A DNA stretch of 64,000 nt from Fibrobacterota bacterium (GTDB lineage: Bacteria; Fibrobacterota; Chitinivibrionia; Chitinivibrionales; Chitinispirillaceae), in assembly GCA_023436145.1 (NCBI GenBank), contig JAEZKP010000025.1, positions 1-64,000 on the forward strand, given 5' to 3'. A model generated the notes under the pieces. It was given only the letters and a program-made list of their open reading frames with translations, did no database searches and was not told the DNA's origin. The position numbers were made by a program, and so were the translations under genes. Below, piece after piece: positions 36,225-45,641 of this stretch (positions within the stretch are counted from its first letter, which is position 1; each line of letters begins with the position of its first letter).

Positions 36225-37214
36225 ATGGGTGCAGCGGGAAAAATAATTTGTTCATGTCTGTTAATCATCATCGGTTCTTTTCTTACCAGCTTATCTGCTG
36301 CGCCTGCGATTACTTTGACATTTAAAGATTCAGCTTTAACAAAAGATACAATATTCTTACTTGGTGAAATTGCGAAGATAGAGTGCGCTGACAGTGGATT
36401 AAAAAGCCGGTTGCAGAATATGGTTGCCGGAAACAGTGCACCTGCCGGATATTCCAGATATTTAAATGTGGACGATTTCCTTCTATACAGAATAAAACCT
36501 CAATTCGGAAATTTCCAGTTCGTGTTATGTGGTTCTCAGAGGGTTTTTATAAGAACCGCTTTTATAGAAAAAAAGATTGAAGACTACATGGAATTGATTC
36601 AGGACTATTTCAAAAAAGAGGTTCTATGGCCACTTGGATGCTGGGAAGCGATAATAAAAGAGCCGCAGCGCTCCTGGAAATGTCTTCCTGGGAAAACCAC
36701 TGCAGAAGTGGTGGGAATTGAGAGCGGTTATCCCAGAGGTAATACTCAGCTCTGGCTTATTGTGGAACAGGGCCAGCGAAAACTCAGAATTCCTGTATTA
36801 TGTAACGTCAAAGTAATGGTACCGGTTCTGGTTGCCAGAAGGCCTGTTGTCCGGGGGCAGGAAATTACATCTGAAGATTGTGAGCTTAAATCTGTTAATA
36901 TAACCGGATTTGGTCCACAGCCTCTGTTTAATGATTCTTCGCTTATCGGGATGCGGGCGCTCAGAACCATTAATCCTGGTACAATTCTTCACACCCGCTT
37001 GATAGAGGGTCTTCCGACGGTTGATAAGGGTGAACTGGTGGAGATACTGGTTTGCAAGGGAAGAGTTAAAGTCGCAGTGCCGGGGATTGCACGCGAAGCC
37101 GGAAAAATTGGAGAGAAGATCTGGGTGGAAAATACAAACAGTAGAAAATTAGTTCAGGTAATAGTGAAAAGTAAGGGAACTGTTACTGTTGCGCAAGGAG
37201 GATTGTCCATATGA
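36225..37214 (+). CDS. flgA: Flagellar basal body P-ring formation chaperone FlgA
   Basis: A 329-residue protein with a signal peptide (CLLIIIGSFLTSLSAA). The C-terminal SAF/FlgA domain is clear: VLVARRPVVRGQEITSEDCE, NPGTILHTRLIEGLP, VDKGELVEILVCKGRVKV and GKIGEKIWVENTNSRKLV. FlgA is a periplasmic chaperone that helps the FlgI P ring assemble. It is longer than the usual 220-250 residues because of an N-terminal extension of unclear role (residues ~30-130). It overlaps flgH by four bases. Confidence 0.92.
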   Translation: MGAAGKIICSCLLIIIGSFLTSLSAAPAITLTFKDSALTKDTIFLLGEIAKIECADSGLKSRLQNMVAGNSAPAGYSRYLNVDDFLLYRIKPQFGNFQFVLCGSQRVFIRTAFIEKKIEDYMELIQDYFKKEVLWPLGCWEAIIKEPQRSWKCLPGKTTAEVVGIESGYPRGNTQLWLIVEQGQRKLRIPVLCNVKVMVPVLVARRPVVRGQEITSEDCELKSVNITGFGPQPLFNDSSLIGMRALRTINPGTILHTRLIEGLPTVDKGELVEILVCKGRVKVAVPGIAREAGKIGEKIWVENTNSRKLVQVIVKSKGTVTVAQGGLSI

Positions 37215-37783
37215 ATTATCATGCATTCGCTATGTTTATCACCATCATTCTCACTGTTTTATCGGTGTCCAGGGCCGCATCGGTTTACAGCCTTTATTCG
37301 GATCACCGGGCAATGAAAGTGGATGATATTCTGACAGTGTTAATTGTTGAATCCGCCAAGGCAGGAAGTGAGAGTAAGACCAATACCAGTAAGGAGAATT
37401 CCGGACAATTGCAGTCCGCAGGCGGGAGCGGTCCATTGAATTTCCTGCCATCCTTGGGATTTTCGGGTGGTAGCCGGGTTGGTTTTGATGGAAAAGGGGG
37501 AACATCACGTGAAGGCAGTCTGGTGGCTACCATTACTGCAAGGGTGATAAAAGTTCTGGACAATGGAAACCTGGTGATTGAGGGAAGTAAAGTAGTTGAA
37601 ATAAATGAAGAGAAAGAGATTATAAAATTGACCGGAATGGTTCGTCCTCAGGATATTCAGAAAAATAACATTATTTATTCTTCCAGCATAGCGGATGCTC
37701 AGATTACTTATACCGGTAAAGGTGCCGTGAATACCGGAAGAAGACCCGGTTTAATAGCCAGATTTCTTAATTTCATTTTTTAA
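37211..37783 (+). CDS. flgH: Flagellar L-ring protein FlgH, without lipobox cysteine
   Basis: A 190-residue FlgH with the core pattern VDDILTVLIVESAKAGSES, FDGKGGTSREGSLVATITAR, NGNLVIEGSKVVEINEE and TGMVRPQDI followed by NNIIYSSSIADAQITYTGKG. It forms the L ring in the outer membrane around the rod. The leader (FITIILTVLSVSRAASV) is a signal-peptidase I type with no Cys, and there is no Cys in the mature N-terminal part, unlike the lipoprotein FlgH of enterobacteria. It lies between flgA and flgI. Confidence 0.93.
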   Translation: MNYHAFAMFITIILTVLSVSRAASVYSLYSDHRAMKVDDILTVLIVESAKAGSESKTNTSKENSGQLQSAGGSGPLNFLPSLGFSGGSRVGFDGKGGTSREGSLVATITARVIKVLDNGNLVIEGSKVVEINEEKEIIKLTGMVRPQDIQKNNIIYSSSIADAQITYTGKGAVNTGRRPGLIARFLNFIF

Positions 37784-37823
37784 AATGAAATATGGTATCA
37801 GTGGGGTGATCAAGGGACAAAAT

Positions 37824-38951
37824 ATGAAAAAGACTCTATTAATGCTTGCAGTATTAGGTTTTACGCTCACTGAGGCTCAGCAAAGGGTAAGAATCAAGGA
37901 TGTGGCCTCTTTGACAGGGCTGGAGGATGTGCAACTGTTTGGTTATGGTCTGGTAGTAGGTTTGGGTGGGACCGGGGATCGCAATCAGACGGTTTTTACA
38001 GAACAGTCAATAAGTAATATGTTAAAGAACATGGGGATTGAGCTTCCTGAAAAACACATACGGGTGAGAAATGTGGCAGCAGTGATGGTAACCGGCAATC
38101 TCGCACCATTTAAACGTAAAGGAACCCGTCTGGATGTGACTGTGTCTTCCATGGGTGATGCCACCAGTCTGGAAGGGGGAACGCTTATTCTTACACCGAT
38201 GCAGGGGCCTGATGGTTCCATTTATGCTTCTGCACAGGGCCCGCTGGCTACAGGAGGTTATGATATAACCGACAGAGGCTTGACTCATATCAAAAAAAAT
38301 CATGTACTGGTGGGAAGAATTCCAGATGGAGCTATTGTGCAACGGGAATATGTATTTAACCTGGTGGATGGACAGGATTTGTCATTGTCACTGCATATGC
38401 CGGATTTTACATCTGCACTGTCATTATCAAGATCTATCAATGCGGAATTTGCCCAGAAAATCAGAAACCCTGTAGCCAGGCCTGTGGATGCTGCAACAGT
38501 GGTGCTTGATTACAATGCTTTTCTCAGAGATTCTATCCGGAATTATATCAATCTGATAGAATTTATCTCCATGGTGGAGAATCTGACATTTGAGGTTGCA
38601 TCTCAGGCCAAAGTGGTTATTAATGAGAGAACCGGAACCATAGTGGCTGGTGGAGATGTAAGAATTTCGCAGGTGGCAGTTTCACATGGCGGAGTGAAAG
38701 TGGAGATAGTAAACAGACCGGAAGCAGTTCAGCCGCAGCCCTTTACACTTGGTCAAACTGAGATAATCCCTAATCCGGAGGTGGTGGTTGAGGAGAAGGA
38801 TGCTGAGATGGTGGTTCTTGACGGAACTGCAACAGTTTCGGATCTGGCACATACACTTAATTCACTTGGAGTGACTCCCAGAGATGTTATTTCCATTTTG
38901 CAGGCTATTAAGCAGGCCGGAGCGCTTCATGCGGAGCTGGTTATTTTGTGA
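37824..38951 (+). CDS. flgI: Flagellar P-ring protein FlgI
   Basis: About 375 residues from ATG 37824 (MKKTLLMLAVLGFTLTEA signal peptide), chosen because AAGGGACAA sits six bases upstream; the frame extends 13 codons to 37785 with weaker support. Family marks: VRIKDVASLTGLEDVQLFGY, GLVVGLGGTGDRNQTVFTEQ, AAVMVTGNLAPFKRKGTRLD, GPLATGGYDI and TPRDVISILQAIKQAGALHA at the C-terminus. It makes the periplasmic P ring. No flgJ follows; a minus-strand gene comes next. Confidence 0.96.
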   Translation: MKKTLLMLAVLGFTLTEAQQRVRIKDVASLTGLEDVQLFGYGLVVGLGGTGDRNQTVFTEQSISNMLKNMGIELPEKHIRVRNVAAVMVTGNLAPFKRKGTRLDVTVSSMGDATSLEGGTLILTPMQGPDGSIYASAQGPLATGGYDITDRGLTHIKKNHVLVGRIPDGAIVQREYVFNLVDGQDLSLSLHMPDFTSALSLSRSINAEFAQKIRNPVARPVDAATVVLDYNAFLRDSIRNYINLIEFISMVENLTFEVASQAKVVINERTGTIVAGGDVRISQVAVSHGGVKVEIVNRPEAVQPQPFTLGQTEIIPNPEVVVEEKDAEMVVLDGTATVSDLAHTLNSLGVTPRDVISILQAIKQAGALHAELVIL

Positions 38952-39062
38952 TGGCTTAAATAACAGCCCTGTCCTGGTTTAGTTTTTTAACTGTAGCAAT
39001 AGTAATAAAGAGAGATTCCTGCTTGTGCAGGTTGAAGGGTAAAAAATTCAGGTGAGTGTTTT

Positions 39063-39383
39063 TTAGCAGGTATGCAGCTTCAATGTCCTTGTATCGCTGC
39101 TACGGAAACGGTTGCGACTTTTTGAGTTTGATCTTAGAAAACTGTTGTTAATCATTTTTTTCCAAGCTGAGAAAAGATTTCTTTCAGGTGTTTCTTTTTG
39201 TTCCATGCTTTTTTTGCAGAGTTCTATTAGCCGTTTTTCGACCCATTTTCCTTCGGTTTTCTTTTTGGGGAGAAGCGCCAGAATCTCTTTAAGTATGGCT
39301 TGGTTTTCAGGATCGAACTCATAGGAGTTTTCGTTTTCCGGTTCTCTGCAGACTCCATTTTCATTCAGTATCAGATCTGCCAT
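39063..39383 (-). CDS. Small hypothetical protein, 106 residues
   Basis: The ATG at 39383 (MADLILNENGVCREPENEN) has a strong AGGAGG site six bases upstream; seven codons of open frame lie further upstream without support. Acidic N-terminal half, basic C-terminal half, one helix-rich centre (AILKEILALLPKKKTEGKW). No membrane segment. I do not recognise it. It lies at the end of the flagellar cluster on the opposite strand; a flagellar regulatory role cannot be supported from sequence. Confidence 0.55.
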   Translation of the reverse strand: MADLILNENGVCREPENENSYEFDPENQAILKEILALLPKKKTEGKWVEKRLIELCKKSMEQKETPERNLFSAWKKMINNSFLRSNSKSRNRFRSSDTRTLKLHTC

Positions 39384-39606
39384 ATTAACCTCCTTTTTTC
39401 TCACCTCAATTATAATTATACCAGATCTATGTTAGTTTTAATACCTGTTTTTTAATAAAGACTGCTTAAGACACTACAAGTTTATATAATTATTACGATT
39501 AAGATTGTATGTCGATGCAATAAAATCTGAAGATGGTATGATAATTCGATGCCGGATTAAGTCCAAGGTTCAAAAGAACAGATGATAGATTTTGTTCCCT
39601 GAACAT

Positions 39607-39636
39607 AAAAAAAAGGGACCGGCAAAAGCCGGCCCC
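39607..39636 (-). terminator. Rho-independent terminator of the hydrogenase operon
   Basis: On the minus strand a 9-bp GC-rich stem (GGGGCCGGC / GCCGGTCCC, one G-T pair) with a TTTT loop is followed by eight T. It is placed 26 bases after the hydA stop codon. Confidence 0.92.
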
Positions 39637-39662
39637 TTCTTTCATAACAGAGTGCAGGTGAG

Positions 39663-41399
39663 TTATTTTCTATAATACTCGGTATGCAGCAGTTTGTGGG
39701 ATTTTTCACCTCCGGGGTGACCCAGAAATTCACGGTAGAGCCTCTGGATATAGGGGTTCTCGTGTGATTTACGGGTTTCTTTATCCCGGTCAATGTCGTA
39801 GATGCCTTTCATTCTCTGCTCAAGAATTTCGGTATCTGCGTGGATAAATGGTTGACCGCCGCCATTAATACATCCTCCTGGGCAGGCCATGATTTCGATC
39901 ATGTGATAGTGGCATTCACCTTTTTGAATTTTTTCCAGAAGTTTTCTGGCATTTCCCAGACCGGAGGATACTGCCACATTCACTTTTTTACCTTCCAGAT
40001 CGATAGTAGCCTCTTTAATCCCTTCCAGACCTCTGACCGCAGTGAAATCCACATTTTTGAGTTCTTTGCCGGTAGCCCATTCATAAGCTGTACGTAAAGC
40101 AGCTTCGAGCACTCCTCCGGTGACTCCGAAAATTACTGCAGCACCGGTGGATTCTCCCAGCGGATTGTCAAAATTGTCATCGCGCATTTTGGTGATATCC
40201 ACACCAGCTTCTCTGAACATGGTGGCCAGTTCTCTGGTGGTGACAACATAGTCTACATCCTGAATTCCGCTGTTGGCAAACTCTGGTCTTCCGGCTTCAT
40301 ATTTTTTTGCCTGACATGGCATAACAGAAACCACGATCAGATTTTCCGGTTTTACTCCGATTTTTTCAGCGTAGTATGTTTTGGCAATGGCACCAAACAT
40401 CTGCTGCGGAGATTTACAGCTTGACGGAATGTTAATCAGATCCGGGAACTGGAATTCCAGGAAGTTAACCCATCCGGGACAGCAGGATGTGAGAATCGGC
40501 AGATTCTCATTGTTTTTAAAACGTTCCAGAAACTCATGTGCTTCTTCCATGATGGTAAGGTCGGCACCGAAATTGGTATCGAACACAGCATCAAAACCGA
40601 TCTGCTTCAGACCGGATACCAGTTTACCGGTCATATCGGTACCAGGCAGCTCCCCAAATTCCTCACCTATAGCTACCCGGACAGCCGGAGCGATCTGAAC
40701 GATCACCTTTTTGGAAGGATCACTGAGTGCAGACCAGACTTTTTTGGTGAAACTGATACCGGTCAGTGCAGCAGTCGGGCAGACATTAACACACTGTCCG
40801 CACATTACACAGTTAGTGTTGCAAAGAGGTTTCATTTCAGCGGGGGCCACCACAGAATTAAAACCTCTTCCATAACCTGACAGGGTCCCTACAGTCTGGA
40901 TATCATTGCAGGCAGTTTCGCAACGTCTGCACATGATGCATTTACTCAGGTCCCGTTTAATAGCTTTACTTGTAATATCCACCGGATACTCAGACATGGC
41001 ACCCTTATAACTGAGATTTTCGATTCCGAACTGCTGAGCCAGAGACTGCAGTTCGCAGTTGAGATTTTTTGCACAATTAAGGCAGTCAAAGGGGTGGTCC
41101 GAAAGAAGCAGTTCAAGCACGATTCGCCGTGCCTGAATGACTTCTGCAGTATTGGTTTTAATTACCATTCCATCCTGAACCGGGGTGCAGCATGCAGGCA
41201 TCATTTTTTTCCTTCCCTGCATCTCCACATCTACCATACAGATACGGCAGGAACCCACACGGTGCTCGACATTGAAGCTTTCCAGATTCATATGACACAG
41301 GGTTGGAATGTAAACTCCATCAAGCTCCTTTGCGGCTTCAAGGATCGTGGCATCCTTGAACACTTCCACTGGAGTATCGTTTATTATCACTCGAGCCAT
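39663..41399 (-). CDS. hydA: [FeFe] hydrogenase catalytic subunit (HydA/HndD type)
   Basis: A 578-residue catalytic subunit. The N-terminus is a 2Fe-2S domain (GSCRICMVDVEMQG) and a His-Cys cluster site (HPFDCLNCAKNLNCELQ). Two 4Fe-4S ferredoxin motifs follow (CIMCRRCETACND; CVMCGQCVNVCPTAALTG). The H-cluster motifs are intact: L1 TSCCPGWVNFLE, L2 VMPCQAKKYEAGRPE, L3 MACPGGCINGGGQP. Group A3-like architecture suggests it works with HydB and HydC in reversible, electron-bifurcating H2 production from NADH and ferredoxin. It lies at the end of hydC-hydB-hydA, with AAGGAGAACTAA before the ATG. Maturases HydE/F/G are not in the window. Confidence 0.96.
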   Translation of the reverse strand: MARVIINDTPVEVFKDATILEAAKELDGVYIPTLCHMNLESFNVEHRVGSCRICMVDVEMQGRKKMMPACCTPVQDGMVIKTNTAEVIQARRIVLELLLSDHPFDCLNCAKNLNCELQSLAQQFGIENLSYKGAMSEYPVDITSKAIKRDLSKCIMCRRCETACNDIQTVGTLSGYGRGFNSVVAPAEMKPLCNTNCVMCGQCVNVCPTAALTGISFTKKVWSALSDPSKKVIVQIAPAVRVAIGEEFGELPGTDMTGKLVSGLKQIGFDAVFDTNFGADLTIMEEAHEFLERFKNNENLPILTSCCPGWVNFLEFQFPDLINIPSSCKSPQQMFGAIAKTYYAEKIGVKPENLIVVSVMPCQAKKYEAGRPEFANSGIQDVDYVVTTRELATMFREAGVDITKMRDDNFDNPLGESTGAAVIFGVTGGVLEAALRTAYEWATGKELKNVDFTAVRGLEGIKEATIDLEGKKVNVAVSSGLGNARKLLEKIQKGECHYHMIEIMACPGGCINGGGQPFIHADTEILEQRMKGIYDIDRDKETRKSHENPYIQRLYREFLGHPGGEKSHKLLHTEYYRK

Positions 41400-41449
41400 T
41401 TAGTTCTCCTTATTATCTAAACACCAGTCTTGGCTGATGAAAAATTCAG

Positions 41450-43339
41450 TTATCTGATCTCAATCGCGGAGAATTTGCATTTCTGGTAACACAGACCGCA
41501 TTTGATACATTTGGACTGATCGATTTCATGCGGCTGTTTTACTTTCCCCGTGATACAGTTCTGAGGACAGTTCCTGGCACATGCCGTACAACCGATACAT
41601 TTGTCACTGAGAATGAAATACTGCATCAGATTCTTGCACACGCCGGCTTTGCACTTATGATCCCGGATATGTTCGATGTATTCATTTTTGAAAAATTTCA
41701 TAGTCGAAAGAACCGGGTTTGGTGATGTCTGTCCCAGACCGCAAAGTGAAGTTTTCTTTATGGTATCGGCCAGAGCACTGAGTTTATCCAGTGTATCCTC
41801 TTCTGCTTTACCATCGGTAATGGTGCTCAGCATCTCATGAAGTCTTTTATTGCCTATACGGCAGGGTGTACATTTGCCGCAGCTTTCATCCAGAGTAAAC
41901 TCCAGGTAAAATTTAGCAATATTGACCATGCAGTCAGTTTCATCCATAACAATCATACCACCGGAACCCATCATGGAACCGATTGCGGTAAGATTCTCAT
42001 AAGTGATCGGAGTGTCCAGATTCTCTTTTGTGATACAACCACCCGAAGGGCCTCCGGTCTGAACCGCCTTGAAATCCTTTCCGCCGCGAATTCCCCCGCC
42101 GATATCGTAGATGATCTCCCGCAGTGTTGTGCCCATGGGTACTTCCACCAGACCGACATTATTGATTTTTCCGGCCAGAGCGAAAACTTTGGTTCCCTTG
42201 GATTTTTCGGTTCCGATTGAGTTGAACCACTCTATACCTTTGTTAATAATCGGAGGTATATTGGCAAAGGTTTCAACATTGTTAACACAAGTAGGAACTT
42301 TCCACAGTCCGCTTTCTGCAGGAAATGGTGGCTTTGTAGTGGGCTCGCCCCGGTTTCCTTCTATACTGTGGATAAGCGCAGTCTCTTCTCCACATACAAA
42401 TGCCCCGGCACCGAATTTAAGTTCGATGTCAAAATCAAAGCCGCTGCCCAGAATATTTTTACCCAGCATACCAATCTCCCGGGCCTGCTTTATGGCAACC
42501 TGAAGCCTCTGAATAGCCAGGGGATATTCTGCGCGGATGTATATGTAGCCCTGTGAAGCACCGATAGCATAACCTGCAATGGTCATGGCCTCCAGAACAC
42601 TGCATGGATCACCTTCCAGGATAGAGCGGTCCATAAATGCACCGGGGTCACCTTCGTCAGCATTACAGATGATAAACTTTTCAGGACTGTCAAATTTGCT
42701 GGCTGCTTCCCATTTGAGTCCGATAGGAAACCCGCCACCACCTCTTCCCCGAAGACCCGACTTTTTCATGAATTCGATAACCTGAAGTCCGGTCATTTCG
42801 GTTAAGCATTTCCCCAATGCCTGATATCCTTCAGCTGCTATATATTCCAGAATGTTTTCCGGGTTTATAGCTCCGCAGTTGCGTAATGCAATACGGATCT
42901 GCTTCTTATAAAAGGGTATATCTTTACTTTTTTCGATTTTCTTTTTAAGAAGCGGTTCTTCATAAAGAAGTCTCTCTACCCGTGTGCCCCCAACAATATG
43001 CTGCTCCACAATCTCTTTAGCATCATCGGGGCTCACCTGTACGTAAAAAACATTATCAGGCTGAACTAAAACGATGGGCCCCTTTTCGCAGAAACCGAAA
43101 CATCCGGTTTTTAGTACCTGCACTTTTTGAGCAAGCCCGCGGTTTTCGATCTCAGTCTTAAGGTTCTCCGCTATCTTTGAACTGTCGCTGGAAACGCAAC
43201 CCGTACCTCCACAAACCAGAATCTCTTTCTCAAAGGCGGGTTTCTGTGCAGCATTTTCCGCTCTGAGACCCAGGAGGTGGTTAAAAGCTTTGTGTCTTTC
43301 CAGAAGTTCGGAATAACTGTTTATTCTTTCAAATTTCAT
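41450..43339 (-). CDS. hydB: NADH-binding hydrogenase subunit HydB/HndC (NuoF-like)
   Basis: A 629-residue subunit with an N-terminal thioredoxin-like 2Fe-2S domain (LVCGGTGCVSSDSSK; LKTGCFGFCEKGPIVLVQ), a NuoF FMN/NADH domain (GLRGRGGGGFPIGLKWEAA; CNADEGDPGAFMDRSILEGD; GAGAFVCGEETALIHSIEG), the 4Fe-4S site ESCGKCTPCRIGNKR, and a C-terminal two-cluster ferredoxin (CIGCTACARNCPQNC; CIKCGLCYQKCKF). It binds NAD(H) and FMN and distributes electrons. Its start overlaps hydC by four bases. Confidence 0.95.
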   Translation of the reverse strand: MKFERINSYSELLERHKAFNHLLGLRAENAAQKPAFEKEILVCGGTGCVSSDSSKIAENLKTEIENRGLAQKVQVLKTGCFGFCEKGPIVLVQPDNVFYVQVSPDDAKEIVEQHIVGGTRVERLLYEEPLLKKKIEKSKDIPFYKKQIRIALRNCGAINPENILEYIAAEGYQALGKCLTEMTGLQVIEFMKKSGLRGRGGGGFPIGLKWEAASKFDSPEKFIICNADEGDPGAFMDRSILEGDPCSVLEAMTIAGYAIGASQGYIYIRAEYPLAIQRLQVAIKQAREIGMLGKNILGSGFDFDIELKFGAGAFVCGEETALIHSIEGNRGEPTTKPPFPAESGLWKVPTCVNNVETFANIPPIINKGIEWFNSIGTEKSKGTKVFALAGKINNVGLVEVPMGTTLREIIYDIGGGIRGGKDFKAVQTGGPSGGCITKENLDTPITYENLTAIGSMMGSGGMIVMDETDCMVNIAKFYLEFTLDESCGKCTPCRIGNKRLHEMLSTITDGKAEEDTLDKLSALADTIKKTSLCGLGQTSPNPVLSTMKFFKNEYIEHIRDHKCKAGVCKNLMQYFILSDKCIGCTACARNCPQNCITGKVKQPHEIDQSKCIKCGLCYQKCKFSAIEIR

Positions 43340-43869
43340 TCTTTTACCTCGCTTTTATACTGGCTGAGTATCCTTTTTACATCACCACCCGGTTTCAGCT
43401 TGCCGAAAACCTTTTCTCCGATGGTTATAACCGGTGCCAGTCCGCAAGCTCCAATACAACGGACAACATCTATGGAAAATTCCATGTCTTCTGTCACCTG
43501 CCCGGCTTTTATCCCCAGTTCCTTCTCAAATTCTTCCAGAATTTTGTCAGCTCCTTTTACAAAGCAAGCCGTTCCCAGGCAGATTGAAACGTTATGTTTT
43601 CCTCTGGGCTCAGTGGTGAAATAGTTATAGAAACTGATCACCCCTGAAACTTCTGAATGGTGAATATTCAGTTTACGGGCGACATGAACCTGTACTTCTT
43701 CCGGAAGATACCCGAAGATATGCTGAGCCCGGTGAAGAATCATGATTAGATCGCCCTTACGTCTGGGACTTGAGCCGTTTATTCCCAGTGAATCGATGAA
43801 CTGATCTAGTTTGTCAAACATCTCTTTTGCTGCACCTTCTGTTGCGCAGTTTGTTGCATTGTTTTCCAA
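43336..43869 (-). CDS. hydC: Hydrogenase 2Fe-2S subunit HydC/HndA (NuoE-like)
   Basis: A 177-residue NuoE-like protein. The N-terminal helical bundle (LIMILHRAQHIFGYLPEEVQ, VARKLNIHHSEVSGVISFYN) precedes the thioredoxin-like 2Fe-2S domain with Cys at SICLGTACFVKGAD and VVRCIGACGLAPV. The start is TTG at 43869, set by AAAGGAGGCACG directly upstream. It is the first gene of the hydCBA operon and would pass electrons between HydB and HydA. Confidence 0.93.
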   Translation of the reverse strand: MENNATNCATEGAAKEMFDKLDQFIDSLGINGSSPRRKGDLIMILHRAQHIFGYLPEEVQVHVARKLNIHHSEVSGVISFYNYFTTEPRGKHNVSICLGTACFVKGADKILEEFEKELGIKAGQVTEDMEFSIDVVRCIGACGLAPVITIGEKVFGKLKPGGDVKRILSQYKSEVKE

Positions 43870-44462
43870 ACGTGCCTCCTTTAAATTTTATCCTGCTGTA
43901 GAGTATACATTACAAATCACTCTCATAGGTAAAAAATGTGAAAAAAATCTCAAAAAAAACCACCAGGCAATCCACAGCGGCATAAATGGTTTAAAAATGC
44001 CTTGTAATTTAGATTAATCTGATTTTTATTGTGAAAAATGGATTATTAAAAACGCTATTTTCCCGCAGACGACTCAATTACACTCTCTCTTCGCACTTAG
44101 AAACAGCTTCAGTATACTTCAATATATTATTAAACGTAAATGGGCTTGCGGTTTTTGTACTTACTGTACTTTTAATTTTTGGCTGTCTGCTTACTTTATC
44201 TTAAATCATATATTTATTACGTTCTTATTATGAATTGATTTGCTCTTTTCTAGGCAATCTCTGTTTTCGGGTTTAAAGGTGTGCTGGTGGGAGTGTCTGG
44301 TGTTCTGAAGCTCCATAAGTAATTGGTTTTTTAAAAGAGTGTGCAAATTTTTAACATTCATTGTATTTTTAACAGGTATCGCAAAAAGAACAGACTCGCC
44401 CTGGAGTGATTTAGTAAGCTGGGTGGGCAATTCAACGGCATAGTGAAATCTCAGGATCATTT
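43870..44462. other. Intergenic region between hydC and namZ-like gene
   Basis: About 590 bases with divergent promoters expected for the hydrogenase operon (leftward) and the muropeptide-recycling operon (rightward). A minus-strand frame at 44206-44460 is probably chance. No RNA gene or clear operator was found. Confidence 0.5.
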
Positions 44463-45641
44463 ATGACTAGATTCGGACTGGACTGCTTTATTGAGAAGAT
44501 CCCTTTAGCGTTGAAGGGAAAAAAAGTTGGGATTGTTTGCCATGCGGCCTCTATTAACAGCTGCTGGTCGCATGTAATAGATATTTTGGCACAGCATCCG
44601 GATGTCAGACTGGCGGCTATCTTCGGACCGCAGCATGGCATTTATGGACAGACTCAGGATAATATGATCGAGTGGGAGGGGGGAATTCACCCGGAATTAA
44701 AAATTCCGGTTTTCAGTCTCTATGGCAAGTTGCGTAAGCCCTCTTCTTCTATGTTGGATGGTCTCGATGCGCTTATATTTGATATTCAGGATGTGGGGGC
44801 CAGGCCTTATACTTATGTATGGACACTGAAATTATGCATGGAAGCTTGTATGGAAAAAGGAATTCCAGCCTGGGTTTTAGATCGTCCCAATCCTATAGGA
44901 TGTGTGCCTTTTGATGGCCCGATGCTTTCGCCGCAATATTTTTCCTTTGTAGGGGGTGCACAGATTCCTCTTTGTCATAGGCTGACCATGGGTGAGATGG
45001 CGATTATCCTGAAAGACTGTTTTTTTCCAGATCTGGAACTGGAGGTCGTGTGGATGGAGAACTGGTGGCGAAGCTCTCTATGGTGGCAGACTGCTCTTCC
45101 ATGGGTACTACCCTCTCCCAATATGCCCACAGTGGATACTGCAGTGGTATATCCCGGAATGGTTCTTCTTGAGGCCACAAATATGTCCGAAGGCAGGGGG
45201 ACTACCAGACCATTTGAGATAATTGGTGCACCGTATATCAATAGTCACAGGTTGATTCAATCGCTTTCCAATCAAGAGCTGAGTGGATGTCTGTTCAGAG
45301 AGCATGGCTTCATTCCCACTTTTCAGAAATGGCAGGGACGTTATTGTAACGGACTGCAGGTACATGTTACCAGTGCTGAAAATTATTATCCTGTACTTAC
45401 CACAGTTGCTATTTTAGCCAGTGTCTTCCAGCAGAGTGTTTCTGAGTTCTGTTTTAAAGATCCACCTTATGAATACGAAACAGAAAAGATGCCTTTTGAT
45501 ATTCTCTCTGGAGACAGTTCTTTACGGATGGCTCTACTTGATAATAGACCAATTGCGGAGATCAGGGCTCAATGGCAGGAAAGCTACAAACCATACATTG
45601 ATCTTTTTAACAGTGTTGCTCATTATCCGGAGCACATCTGA
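44463..45641 (+). CDS. namZ: DUF1343/NamZ-like exo-beta-N-acetylmuramidase
   Basis: A 392-residue protein of the DUF1343 family. Marks are KVGIVCHAASINSCWSHVID, FGPQHGIYGQTQDNMIEWEG, FDIQDVGARPYTYVWTLK, RPNPIGCVPFDGPML and NMSEGRGTTRPFEIIGAPYI. The founding characterised member (NamZ of Bacillus) cleaves terminal MurNAc from peptidoglycan fragments. No signal peptide is seen here, so it may act on cytoplasmic muropeptides. It is followed by a nucleotidyltransferase (one-base overlap) and a sugar kinase-like gene. Confidence 0.82.
   Translation: MTRFGLDCFIEKIPLALKGKKVGIVCHAASINSCWSHVIDILAQHPDVRLAAIFGPQHGIYGQTQDNMIEWEGGIHPELKIPVFSLYGKLRKPSSSMLDGLDALIFDIQDVGARPYTYVWTLKLCMEACMEKGIPAWVLDRPNPIGCVPFDGPMLSPQYFSFVGGAQIPLCHRLTMGEMAIILKDCFFPDLELEVVWMENWWRSSLWWQTALPWVLPSPNMPTVDTAVVYPGMVLLEATNMSEGRGTTRPFEIIGAPYINSHRLIQSLSNQELSGCLFREHGFIPTFQKWQGRYCNGLQVHVTSAENYYPVLTTVAILASVFQQSVSEFCFKDPPYEYETEKMPFDILSGDSSLRMALLDNRPIAEIRAQWQESYKPYIDLFNSVAHYPEHI

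Noticed and set aside
44206..44460. 84-codon minus-strand ORF directly upstream of namZ
   Set aside because: Occupies the expected promoter region of namZ, has no ribosome-binding site and ends in an unstructured, Lys/Asn-rich tail.
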